A stretch of 9,975 bases of DNA from Streptosporangiaceae bacterium (GCA_030040815.1 JASHSZ010000223.1:1-9975); one strand, 5' to 3'; numbered from the stretch's first letter, positions 1-5,994 are shown. Numbers and translations are program-made. The notes: generated from the sequence alone by a model not told the origin.

Positions 1-2
1 AG

Positions 3-500
3 GAACTCGCCAGAGTGCGGGCACGCCGCGAAGAACTGCGCCAGAAGTACCTGCGGCCGCTGGCTGAGCGGCCGGCCAGCACCGTCAGCGGCGTGCACCA
101 CCTGGCGCTGATCTGCAAGGACACCGAGGAGACCATCAAGTTCTACCAGGAGTTCCTCGGCTTCCCGCTGGTCGAGCTGGTGGAGAACCGGGACTACACC
201 GGTTCCAACCACTTCTTCTTCGACATCGGGAACCACAACCTGCTCGGTTTCTTCGACTTCCCCGGCTACGACCACCCGGCATGGCAGGAAACCATCGGCG
301 GCGTTCAGCACCTCGCGATCTCGGTGACAGCCGAGCAGTTCGAGGCGGCGAAGCGCAAGCTCGAGGCGGCCGGCGTCGACTACCTCGGCCCCGACCGCGG
401 CGCCGACGCGAGCATGTACTTCCGCGACCCGAACGGTGTCGGCCTCGAGCTGTACCGAGAGGACCTCGGCATGTTCGAGGGCGAGCTCCTGGTTGAGTAG
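3..500 (+). CDS. VOC family (glyoxalase/bleomycin-resistance fold) protein, possibly 5'-partial
   Basis: This is a member of the vicinal-oxygen-chelate superfamily, probably a metal-dependent lyase, dioxygenase or binding protein; the substrate cannot be told. Numbered from the GTG at 15, two beta-alpha-beta-beta-beta modules are visible. The first opens with VHHLALICKD (27-36) and contains the helix KFYQEFLGFPLVE. The second opens with VQHLAISV (97-104) and ends with FRDPNGVGLELYRED (136-150). His29, His99 and Glu145 sit where the family places metal ligands (inferred). The N-terminal ~20 residues form a charged helix. The frame stays open to the left edge and that helix seems to continue upstream (E-L-A-R before the GTG), so the real start may lie outside the window. 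GTG at 15 is the alternative, with AGGA at 1-4 as a possible ribosome site. The stop is TAG at 498-500, 6 bp from the stop of the convergent PspC gene. The fold assignment is firm, the function is not. Confidence 0.88.
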   Translation, partial: ELARVRARREELRQKYLRPLAERPASTVSGVHHLALICKDTEETIKFYQEFLGFPLVELVENRDYTGSNHFFFDIGNHNLLGFFDFPGYDHPAWQETIGGVQHLAISVTAEQFEAAKRKLEAAGVDYLGPDRGADASMYFRDPNGVGLELYREDLGMFEGELLVE

Positions 501-506
501 CCGCGC

Positions 507-893
507 TCAGCCCGGCCGGTGCTGCCGGCCGGCGACCAGCCGGCCGGCGATCGACTGCTCGTTGCCCTCCTCGGGAATGAGCAGCCAGCACGCGAGGTAC
601 AACGGGATGCCGCCGAGGTACAGCGGGACGAAGGCGAAGTAGGCCAGGCTGGTGAACCCGATCACCGTCAGCACGGCGAACGCGACGCGAACGATCGTGG
701 CGTCGAGGTTGAAGTACTGGCCGAGGGCGGCCGCCACCCCAGCCAGTACGCGCCCGCTGGTCGGGCGGCGAAGTGGCGGCCGGGCCGGGCCGCCCGCGGT
801 GCCGCCCCGGCGGTAGTCGGTCTGCTCGCTGCGGTGCTGCGAGTCTTCGGAGTAGTGCTGCGAGTCTTCGGAGTAACTGTCCATGTCTGCCAC
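507..893 (-). CDS. PspC domain-containing small membrane protein
   Basis: A 128-residue protein with one PspC domain at about 45-108. The domain shows the family pattern: an arginine followed by a hydrophobic AGVAAALGQYFNLDATIVRVAF segment, then a long hydrophobic stretch ending in LACWLLIPEEG. The stretch at about 66-106 should form one or two membrane helices. PspC proteins act in envelope-stress responses or sit beside sensor kinases in actinobacteria; here no kinase or PspA is adjacent. The N-terminal 44 residues are polar and disordered, with an exact tandem copy of YSEDSQH (7-13, 14-20) followed by a degenerate third unit. The C-terminal tail is Arg/Gly-rich. The start is GTG at 893; an in-frame ATG at 884 (residue 4) is an alternative, and neither has a strong ribosome site. 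The gene ends 6 bp from the convergent VOC gene and lies 103 bp downstream of DUF3052 on the same strand. Confidence 0.9.
   Translation of the reverse strand: MADMDSYSEDSQHYSEDSQHRSEQTDYRRGGTAGGPARPPLRRPTSGRVLAGVAAALGQYFNLDATIVRVAFAVLTVIGFTSLAYFAFVPLYLGGIPLYLACWLLIPEEGNEQSIAGRLVAGRQHRPG
512..547. repeat. Three copies of palindrome CCGGCCGG, possible VOC terminator
   Basis: The 8-bp self-complementary word CCGGCCGG occurs at 512-519, 525-532 and 540-547. Neighbouring copies can pair into very stable hairpins; 512-519 with 525-532 leaves a 5-nt loop. The cluster starts 12 nt after the VOC stop codon and lies within the 3' end of the PspC gene, where it encodes part of the Arg/Gly tail. It could therefore end VOC transcription inside the opposing gene. 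There is no T-run, which is common for actinobacterial terminators. Similar GC-rich words occur by chance in this genome, so the role is inferred. Confidence 0.4.
834..875. repeat. Perfect 21-bp tandem duplication in pspC coding sequence
   Basis: Positions 834-854 and 855-875 are identical 21-bp units in direct orientation. Read on the minus strand each encodes YSEDSQH, so copy number changes by 7 residues without a frameshift. It lies in the disordered N-terminal extension before the PspC domain. Confidence 0.95.
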
Positions 894-939
894 GGTGCCG
901 TGGCCGGAGCCAGACTGGTATCGGGAAGCACCCCTACTT

Positions 940-969
940 CACCCGGAAAACCGCGGCCGTCGGCGGCCG
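940..969 (-). terminator. Candidate terminator after DUF3052 gene
   Basis: CGGCCG at 954-959 and 964-969 can pair around a TCGG loop (960-963). Read on the minus strand the hairpin is followed by CGGTTTTCC, giving a short U-run. It sits about 28 nt downstream of the DUF3052 stop, in the 103-bp gap before pspC. The stem is only 6 bp, so this is tentative. I saw nothing else in the 894-996 gap. Confidence 0.3.
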
Positions 970-996
970 GCGAGCGCCAGGCGACCCCGTTCCCCC

Positions 997-1413
997 CTAA
1001 CGCAGCTGCCGGCGGATCACTAGCCGGAGCCCGGACCACGTGTCGTCGATCGCGCAGACCTTGTTGTCCACCAGTCCGGTCGGCAGCGCCACCTCGCGCA
1101 CCGCCTCGTCGGTCATGTCGGTCGGCAGCCGGGCGGAGCGCTTCGGCCACGCGATCCACAGCCCGCACGCGGGCGCCATCCGGGCGCGCAGCCGGGGAAG
1201 TTCCGACTCCAGCTCTGCGCGGCGGGTTACGAAGGCGACGATCACGTCGTAGCGCTCATCTTCCACTAGGTCGGTGTGCACGCTGGCCACGTCCGGCACC
1301 GCGCGGAGGGTGTCCTCGAGCCACTCGGGCGCGCCGATGAGCGCCACCTCATCGCCCTCGCCGATGCCAAGCTTGCGCGCCAGCGGCGTACCAGAATCAG
1401 TCTGCGCGGGCAC
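997..1413 (-). CDS. DUF3052 domain-containing protein
   Basis: A 138-residue soluble protein matching the actinobacterial DUF3052 family, whose biochemical role is unknown. Recognisable blocks are the opening LARKLGIGEGDEVALIGAP (11-29), LWIAWPKR (85-92) and the C-terminal signature PTGLVDNKVCAIDDTWSGLRLVIRR (111-135). The predicted fold is alpha/beta with no membrane segment or signal peptide. The start is GTG at 1413. It is preceded by a G-rich ribosome site (GGGGGGAGGG, ending about 5 nt before the start), which makes this start well supported. The gene lies 39 bp downstream of the XdhC-like gene on the same strand and may be co-transcribed with it. Family identity is confident; function is unassigned. 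Confidence 0.9.
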   Translation of the reverse strand: MPAQTDSGTPLARKLGIGEGDEVALIGAPEWLEDTLRAVPDVASVHTDLVEDERYDVIVAFVTRRAELESELPRLRARMAPACGLWIAWPKRSARLPTDMTDEAVREVALPTGLVDNKVCAIDDTWSGLRLVIRRQLR

Positions 1414-1452
1414 CGGCGCCCTCCCCCCAGAATCCGCGCCAGCGGCGCCGGA

Positions 1453-2037
1453 TCAGAACGTGAAGCCGCCCGGCTTGCCGTTGCGGTCGGCGATCAGGCC
1501 GGCGATCGTCGCGATGGCGATCTCGGCCGGAGTGTGCGAGCCGATGTTGACGCCGATCGGTCGGTGCACCTTGCTGATCTCGGCTGCCGGGACGCCGAGT
1601 TCGGTCAGCGCGGCGACATGCGGGGCCTCGGCCCGCGGGTTACCCATGATGCCGACCCAGCGCGCGCCCGCCGCCAGCGCGTCGCGTAGCTGAAGGCCCA
1701 GTTCGGGCCGGTGGTGATCGGTGACGACCACATCCGACACCGCGGCCGCGGCGCCGTCGAAAGCGTCGGCGAGCTCGAACCCGTCTGCATCGACCGCCTT
1801 CGCCCGCTCCGGGTCGGGCTCGATGAGGACGGTGCGGTAGCCCACGTCGGCGCCGTAGCGCAGCAGGTAGCTCGCCACCGACGTCGCGAACACCGCGGCG
1901 AGCACCTTGTCCGGCGCCGGTACCGGTGCCGCCGTGCCGTGGGCGACCGCGCAGCTGGCATCGTGGATATGGCCGGGCTGGCCGTGGCCGGGCTCGCTGT
2001 GGTCGTGCCCGGCGTGCTCGTGCCCGCGATATGTCAT
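1453..2037 (-). CDS. XdhC-family Rossmann protein with His-rich N-terminus
   Basis: A 194-residue protein (from ATG at 2037) matching the C-terminal XdhC Rossmann domain. XdhC proteins bind molybdenum cofactor and help insert or sulfurate it in xanthine-dehydrogenase-type enzymes. Family blocks are GYRTVLIEPDPERAKAV (66-82), VVVTDHH..LRDALAAGARWVGIMGN (103-133) and VHRPIGVNIGSHTPAEIAIATIAGLIA (157-183). The usual glycine-rich GAG loop at the first strand is replaced by VFATSVASYL (49-58), and the separate N-terminal CoxI-like domain is missing. Residues 4-33 carry eight His and one Cys (RGHEHAGHDH..HGQPGHIHDASC..AH), suggesting metal binding. An in-frame ATG at 2115 would add 26 residues. I prefer 2037 because a minus-strand -10-like CATAAT (2114-2119) overlaps the upstream ATG. 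Neither start has a clear ribosome site. It diverges from the Mop gene and precedes DUF3052 by 39 bp. Confidence 0.82.
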   Translation of the reverse strand: MTYRGHEHAGHDHSEPGHGQPGHIHDASCAVAHGTAAPVPAPDKVLAAVFATSVASYLLRYGADVGYRTVLIEPDPERAKAVDADGFELADAFDGAAAAVSDVVVTDHHRPELGLQLRDALAAGARWVGIMGNPRAEAPHVAALTELGVPAAEISKVHRPIGVNIGSHTPAEIAIATIAGLIADRNGKPGGFTF

Positions 2038-2177
2038 GCACACGAGCTTGCCACCCGGCACCGGGCGCGGGCAACCGCGCACACGACAGGCGTAGCCAGC
2101 GACCGCGTCCGGCATTATGGTCTCGACCCAGTTGTCAGAGCCTGGGGTCCGACACTTCCGGCCCGATCGGAGCAGCC
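2038..2177. promoter_or_regulatory. Divergent XdhC / Mop intergenic region
   Basis: If XdhC starts at 2037, the 140 bp up to the Mop ATG must hold both promoters. On the minus strand CATAAT (2114-2119) resembles a -10 box and overlaps the alternative ATG at 2115; no well-spaced -35 is visible. On the plus strand TTGTCA (2132-2137) resembles a -35, but no convincing -10 follows at normal spacing. The Mop ribosome site GGAG is at 2169-2172. I saw no ModE-like long palindrome. The promoter elements are weak readings. Confidence 0.3.
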
Positions 2178-2387
2178 ATGCGTCTCAGCGCGCGTAACAA
2201 GATCAACGCGACCGTCACCGGGATCACTCGAGGCGAGGCCACCGCCAATGTGGTGCTGGATGCCAGCGGCACCCGGCTCGTCGCCTCGATCACCGTTGAG
2301 GCGGCCAATGAGCTTGGCCTCGCTGAGGGCAGCCAAGTGGTCGCGATCATCAAGGCGTCGGACGTCATCATCGGCGTGCCCGACTAG
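2178..2387 (+). CDS. Mop-domain molybdate/molybdopterin-binding protein (molbindin)
   Basis: A 69-residue single Mop/TOBE domain: MRLSARNKINATVTGITRG at the start, LVASITVEAANELGLAEGSQV in the middle, AIIKASDVIIGV at the end. This is the classic molbindin pattern. Such small proteins assemble into hexamers that store molybdate or tungstate, or serve as the sensing half of Mo regulators. The start is ATG at 2178, supported by GGAG at 2169-2172 with a 5-nt spacer; the frame stays open upstream but earlier starts would add non-Mop sequence. It diverges from the XdhC-family gene, so both neighbours point to molybdenum handling. Its stop TAG (2385-2387) overlaps by 3 bases the stop of the convergent phosphomutase gene. 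No DNA-binding domain is fused to it. Confidence 0.92.
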   Translation: MRLSARNKINATVTGITRGEATANVVLDASGTRLVASITVEAANELGLAEGSQVVAIIKASDVIIGVPD

Positions 2388-4075
2388 CCCAGCAACTCGG
2401 CGACGGCGGCGCGCAGCCGAGACATCCGCTCCTCGGCGGCCTGGCGGGCACTGGCCAGGGTACGGCCCGTCACCGATTCCACGATCTCAAGGTAGGCCTT
2501 AATCTTCGGCTCGGTGCCGCTCGGCCGGATCACCACCCGGCCGCCCGGCAGTTGGTAGCGGAGCATGTCGGCGGACGGCAGATCCCAGCCGCCCGTGTAG
2601 TCCGTCGTGGCGACGACCGGCTCGCTGTCCAGCTCGGTCGGCGGGGCGGCCCGCAGCCGGGACATCACGTCGACCTCCGCCGTGGACACACTGAGCTGCG
2701 CGGTGACGTGAACACCGTGCCGTTCTTCCAGGCTGTCGTAGCAGTCCTGCAGCGACTGGCCTCCCGACCACGCGGTCGCCGCGACGCTCAGCACGGCGAG
2801 CGCGGCGCTGATCCCGTCCTTGTCGCGCACAGCGCGGGTGACCGCGTAGCCGAGCGCCTCCTCGTAGCCGTAGCAGAAGCGGGCATCCGCTCGCCGGTCG
2901 GCGGCCCGGACGATCCACTTGAACCCGGTCAGCGTCTGCGCGTACTGTGCGCCCGCGGCGACCGCGACCTTCGACAGCAGCGAGCCGGACACGACGGTAC
3001 TGACCACCAGCTGATCCGACATCCTGACGTCGGGTTCGGCCGCCGCCCGACCGAGCAGGAACGAGCCGAGCACGGCGCCCACCTGATCGCCGGTGAGCTG
3101 GCGGTATCCGCCCGGTGCGGCCGGATCCGGGATCGCGACTGCCAGCCGGTCACCGTCCGGGTCGTTGGCGATCACGAGATCCGCACCGGACCGGCGCGCC
3201 TGGGCGAGCGCAAGGTCGAGCGCGCCGGGCTCCTCGGGATTGGGGGAGCGCACCGTCGGGAAGGCAGGGTCCGGCTCGAATTGGGCCGCCACCAGGTCCG
3301 GCTGAGGATAGCCAGCCCGCTCGAACGCCCGCAGAGCCAGCTCCCCGGCGACGCCGTGCAGCGGGGTGTAGACGAGCCGGAGCCAGGCCGAGCCGGTGGG
3401 CGCCTGCCCGAGCTCTGCGCAGATCGCGTCGAGGTACGCCTGTGCCACCTCGTCGCCGGCCTGGCTGATGAGCGGGCTGTCGGCCGAGGCTACAGGGACG
3501 GCGGCGGGTGGTCCAGCGGCGGCCATCGCCGCCTCGACGTCGGTATCGGCGGGCGGCGCGATCTGCGCGCCATCGCTGAGGTAGACCTTGTAGCCGTTGT
3601 CACCGGGCGGATTGTGGCTCGCGGTGATCATTACCCCGGCCGCGGCCCGAAAGTATCGCACCGCGTAGGCGAGCAACGGGGTCGGCTGCCGGCTCGGCAG
3701 CAGGAGCACCCGGATTCCCGCGCCCGCGAGCACGCCGGCCGCCTGTGCCGCGAACTGCTCGCTGCGGTGCCGGGCATCGCAGCCGACCACGACTCCGGCG
3801 TCCGCGGCGGCCGGGTCCCTGCCGAGCAAAAAGGACGCGAGCGCGGCGGTCGCTGCCGTCACCACCGCGCGGTTCATCCGGTTCGGCCCGGCACCCACCG
3901 CGCCGCGCAGGCCGGCGGTGCCGAAGCTCAGCCGCCTGCTGAACCGGTCGGCGAGATCCGCGGTGGCCTCGGGGCTGTCGTCCGCGAGCAGCGCTGCGAG
4001 CTCGGCCCTGTCCTCCTGGTCGGGGTCGGCGGCGATCCAGGCGGCCGCTTGCCGGCGCACGTCCTCGGTGGGCAT
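2384..4075 (-). CDS. pmmB: Phospho-sugar mutase (phosphomannomutase / phosphoglucomutase / phosphopentomutase-like)
   Basis: A 563-residue member of the alpha-D-phosphohexomutase superfamily, full length with all four motifs. These are the N-terminal SFGTAGLRGAVG (50-61), the phospho-serine loop GVMITASHNPPGDNGYK (147-163, active Ser153), the Mg-binding NDPDGDR (304-310), the sugar-binding GYEEALGY (403-410), and the phosphate-binding RPSGTEPKIKAYLE (517-530). The GYEEALG loop (not GGExSGH) fits the PGM2/PmmB branch, members of which act as phosphopentomutases or glucose-1,6-bisphosphate-linked mutases. Being directly downstream of PNP favours conversion of (deoxy)ribose-1-phosphate to the 5-phosphate, though glucose or mannose phosphate activity is possible. 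The start is ATG at 4075, one base after the PNP stop (TGA-C-ATG), with GGGGA inside the PNP end as ribosome site. The upstream in-frame ATG at 4153 lies inside PNP and was rejected. Same gene order as mycobacterial Rv3307-Rv3308. Confidence 0.93.
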   Translation of the reverse strand: MPTEDVRRQAAAWIAADPDQEDRAELAALLADDSPEATADLADRFSRRLSFGTAGLRGAVGAGPNRMNRAVVTAATAALASFLLGRDPAAADAGVVVGCDARHRSEQFAAQAAGVLAGAGIRVLLLPSRQPTPLLAYAVRYFRAAAGVMITASHNPPGDNGYKVYLSDGAQIAPPADTDVEAAMAAAGPPAAVPVASADSPLISQAGDEVAQAYLDAICAELGQAPTGSAWLRLVYTPLHGVAGELALRAFERAGYPQPDLVAAQFEPDPAFPTVRSPNPEEPGALDLALAQARRSGADLVIANDPDGDRLAVAIPDPAAPGGYRQLTGDQVGAVLGSFLLGRAAAEPDVRMSDQLVVSTVVSGSLLSKVAVAAGAQYAQTLTGFKWIVRAADRRADARFCYGYEEALGYAVTRAVRDKDGISAALAVLSVAATAWSGGQSLQDCYDSLEERHGVHVTAQLSVSTAEVDVMSRLRAAPPTELDSEPVVATTDYTGGWDLPSADMLRYQLPGGRVVIRPSGTEPKIKAYLEIVESVTGRTLASARQAAEERMSRLRAAVAELLG

Positions 4076-4076
4076 G

Positions 4077-4898
4077 TCAGCGGTCCCCGGCCACGATCGC
4101 CGCGAGCAGCGTGCCCATCCGGGCAGCGGCGTGCTGGCCGGCCGCGAGCACATCGGCGTGGTCGATCGGCTGCGGTGACAGACCGGCGGCGACGTTGGTC
4201 ACCAGCGAGATACCGAGCACCGCCGCGCCGAGGTGCCGGGCCGCGATGGCCTCCAGCACGGTGGACATGCCGACCAGGCCGGCCCCCAGGTCGCGGAGCA
4301 TGCGGACCTCGGCTGGCGTCTCGTACTGCGGCCCCATGAGGCCGGCGTACACGGCCTCGACGAGGTCCGGCGCCACCGCCCGTGCGGCAGCGCGCAGTTC
4401 CGCCGAGTACAGCCCCGTCATGTCGGCGAACCTGGAGGCGTATCCGGCTGGCGGCGGCGAACCAGCGAGCGGCGACGCGCCGGTCAGGTTGAGCTGGTCG
4501 CTGAGGAGCACCTGCTGGCCAGGCTGGAGCCCGTCGGCGATGCCGCCCGCGGCGTTGGTCAGGATCACCTCCGTGCAGCCGGCCGAGATCGCTGTCCGCA
4601 CGCCGTGCACGACGACAGCGGGGGAGTGCCCCTCGTACAGGTGCACGCGGCCGAGAAAGACGAGCACCTCTCGGCCGCCCAGGCGCAGCGAGCGGACGAT
4701 GGCCAGATGGCCGGAGACAGTGGGCGCCGGTGCACCGAGGTCGGTGGCCGCGACGATGCTGTCGGCTGGTCCCAGCGCGTCCGCCGCGGCAGCCCAGCCG
4801 GAGCCGAGCACCACCGCGACGTCGTGCCGTGGCTTGCCGGTCAGCTCGGCTAGCCGCGCGGCACTCGCCGCCGCGGCCTGGTACGGATCTGCTGTCAT
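4077..4898 (-). CDS. punA: Purine nucleoside phosphorylase, trimeric type
   Basis: A 273-residue cytoplasmic enzyme that cleaves inosine, guanosine and their deoxy forms with phosphate to base plus (deoxy)ribose-1-phosphate in purine salvage. Its length matches the low-molecular-mass trimeric PNPs. Visible motifs are the phosphate loop VVLGSGWA (29-36, Ser33), GRVHLYEGHSP (83-93, conserved His), LTNAAGGI (113-120), MGPQYETPAE (188-197, purine-binding Glu in ETPAE), VGMSTVLEAIAARH (209-222) and SLVTNVAAG (231-239), whose Asn235 should contact N7/O6 and favours 6-oxopurines. The start is ATG at 4898 (MTADPYQ); the frame is open far upstream into the LLM gene's antisense strand, which is not coding. 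The ribosome site is weak. PNP is the first gene of a two-gene operon with the mutase 1 nt downstream, and is divergent from an oxidoreductase. In mycobacteria the orthologue is called deoD/punA. Confidence 0.95.
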   Translation of the reverse strand: MTADPYQAAAASAARLAELTGKPRHDVAVVLGSGWAAAADALGPADSIVAATDLGAPAPTVSGHLAIVRSLRLGGREVLVFLGRVHLYEGHSPAVVVHGVRTAISAGCTEVILTNAAGGIADGLQPGQQVLLSDQLNLTGASPLAGSPPPAGYASRFADMTGLYSAELRAAARAVAPDLVEAVYAGLMGPQYETPAEVRMLRDLGAGLVGMSTVLEAIAARHLGAAVLGISLVTNVAAGLSPQPIDHADVLAAGQHAAARMGTLLAAIVAGDR

Positions 4899-4965
4899 GG
4901 CACGCCAGCTCAACTCTCTGCGGGGGTTGCGGCGACGGTCGGCCTGTCGGCGGCCGACGATCCGT

Positions 4966-4980
4966 TGATCGTAGCGATCA
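4966..4980. promoter_or_regulatory. Inverted repeat TGATCG-TAG-CGATCA, candidate operator for PNP
   Basis: A perfect 6-3-6 palindrome in the divergent gap. It covers TACGAT on the minus strand (4973 down to 4968), which fits the actinobacterial -10 pattern TAnnnT and would place a PNP transcript start near 4961, giving a leader of about 60 nt. A bound regulator would block PNP transcription. The -35 region is not recognisable. The operator role is inferred from symmetry and position only. Confidence 0.4.
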
Positions 4981-5007
4981 CCGTGACCCGCTGCCAGCGT
5001 GGTCGGG

Positions 5008-5022
5008 CCGGTACCATACCGG
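5008..5022. promoter_or_regulatory. Inverted repeat CCGGTA-CCA-TACCGG over the LLM -10 box
   Basis: A perfect 6-3-6 palindrome ending 2 bp before the GTG start of the LLM oxidoreductase. It contains TACCAT (5012-5017), a good TAnnnT -10 box. With a start point 7-8 nt downstream, transcription would begin at or beside the GTG at 5025, so the mRNA would be leaderless, as is common in actinobacteria. There is no Shine-Dalgarno sequence before this start, which agrees. A regulator on the palindrome would repress directly. Its centre is 42 bp from that of the palindrome at 4966-4980. Confidence 0.45.
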
Positions 5023-5024
5023 TC

Positions 5025-5918
5025 GTGCGGTTCGGCCTCATCATCCTCGCCGACCAGCCCTGGCGGCAGTCGGCGCGGCGGTGGCGGCTGGCGGAGGAAT
5101 ACGGCTTCGATCACGCCTGGACCTACGACCACCTCGGCTGGCGCTCGCTGGTCGACGGGCCCTGGTTCGACGCTGTTCCCACCCTGACGGCGGCCGCTAC
5201 CGTCACCGAGCGGATCAGGCTCGGCACGCTCGTCGCGTCGCCGAACTTCCGGCATCCGGTGAGTTTCATGCGCCAGCTCACCGCGCTCGATGACATCAGC
5301 GGCGGCCGGATCGTGCTCGGCCTCGGCGCGGGCGCGGGCGGTGCTAGCTTCGACACCAAGGTGCTGGGCGAGCCGTCCCTGACGCCGCGACAGCGCCTCG
5401 ACCGGTTCGGCGAGTTTGCTGAGCTCCTTGACCTGCTGCTGCGGGCCGACCACGTCACCTGGAGCGGCGACTACTACCGCGCAGTCGACGCGCGGAACCT
5501 GCCCGGCTGCGTGCAGCGGCCGAGGATCCCGGTTGTCCTCGCGGCGGACTGGCCGAGGTCGATGGCCGTCGCGGCGCGCCTCGGCGACGGCTGGGTGTTC
5601 TCTGGCGGCCGGGCTGCCGGGCTGGACGCGTGGTGGCGCGTCGTGGGCGACGGCATCGCTAGGTTCACTGACGCGCTCGGCGCGGCCGGGCGCGATCCCG
5701 CCGCGGTGCCGAGGTATCTATCCGTGGACGCGTCCGGCAGCTATGCGCTTCGCAGCGCGGCCTACTTCGCGGACGTGGCCGGGCGCGCCGCGGAGCTAGG
5801 CTTCACTGATGTCATCACGCACTATCCGCGGCCGGACGACCCGTACGCAGGCGACGAATCGGTGCTCGAGGCCGTGGCGGCCGACGTGCTGGCTAACCCG
5901 CGCCGACCCGTGACGTGA
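5025..5918 (+). CDS. LLM-class (luciferase-like) flavin-dependent oxidoreductase
   Basis: A 297-residue TIM-barrel protein of the bacterial luciferase-like family, which uses reduced FMN or F420 to oxidise or reduce small organic molecules. The substrate is unknown. Typical blocks are FGLIILADQPW (3-13), AEEYGFDHAWTYDHLGW (23-39), ERIRLGTLVASPNFRHPVSFMRQLTALDDISGGRIVLGLGAG (62-103), the YYRAVDARNLP region (150-160, the usual site of the product/substrate loop), IPVVLAADWPRSMAVAARLGDGW (168-190) and a C-terminal helix. The partner cofactor cannot be decided by eye; F420 use is plausible in an actinobacterium. I chose GTG at 5025 because the beta-1 strand VRFGLIIL starts there and TACCAT lies exactly upstream. 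An ATG-type start at 4965 would add 20 unrelated residues across both palindromes. It diverges from PNP and ends 76 bp before a strong terminator hairpin. Confidence 0.9.
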   Translation: MRFGLIILADQPWRQSARRWRLAEEYGFDHAWTYDHLGWRSLVDGPWFDAVPTLTAAATVTERIRLGTLVASPNFRHPVSFMRQLTALDDISGGRIVLGLGAGAGGASFDTKVLGEPSLTPRQRLDRFGEFAELLDLLLRADHVTWSGDYYRAVDARNLPGCVQRPRIPVVLAADWPRSMAVAARLGDGWVFSGGRAAGLDAWWRVVGDGIARFTDALGAAGRDPAAVPRYLSVDASGSYALRSAAYFADVAGRAAELGFTDVITHYPRPDDPYAGDESVLEAVAADVLANPRRPVT

Positions 5919-5994
5919 TCGGCCAGAAGCGGCGCTAGGACCCCGCCTCGGCACTGACGATAGCGTCCGGCAGCGGAGCTGGCGGCACCAGGAT

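Noticed and set aside
519..1340. 273-codon plus-strand frame opposite pspC and DUF3052
   Set aside because: Antisense shadow with repetitive Arg/Ala/Pro content; both minus-strand genes match known families.
1274..1693. Plus-strand frames opposite XdhC and DUF3052
   Set aside because: Two overlapping frames of similar length in different phases, both without recognisable domains; explained by GC-rich antisense.
4076..4153. Upstream extension of the phosphomutase to ATG 4153
   Set aside because: It would overlap PNP by about 77 bp and adds residues (MCSRPASTPLPGW) with no mutase character; the ATG at 4075 is coupled to the PNP stop.
2552..4339. 595-codon open frame on the plus strand
   Set aside because: It is antisense to the phosphomutase and PNP genes, in a codon-phase shadow typical of high-GC DNA. 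The translation is Arg/Gly/Ala-rich with no family pattern, while the minus-strand frame has every mutase motif.
4899..5453. Upstream extension of PNP to 5453
   Set aside because: The frame is open but runs antisense through the LLM gene and across both palindromes. The PNP family starts near MTADPYQ at 4898.
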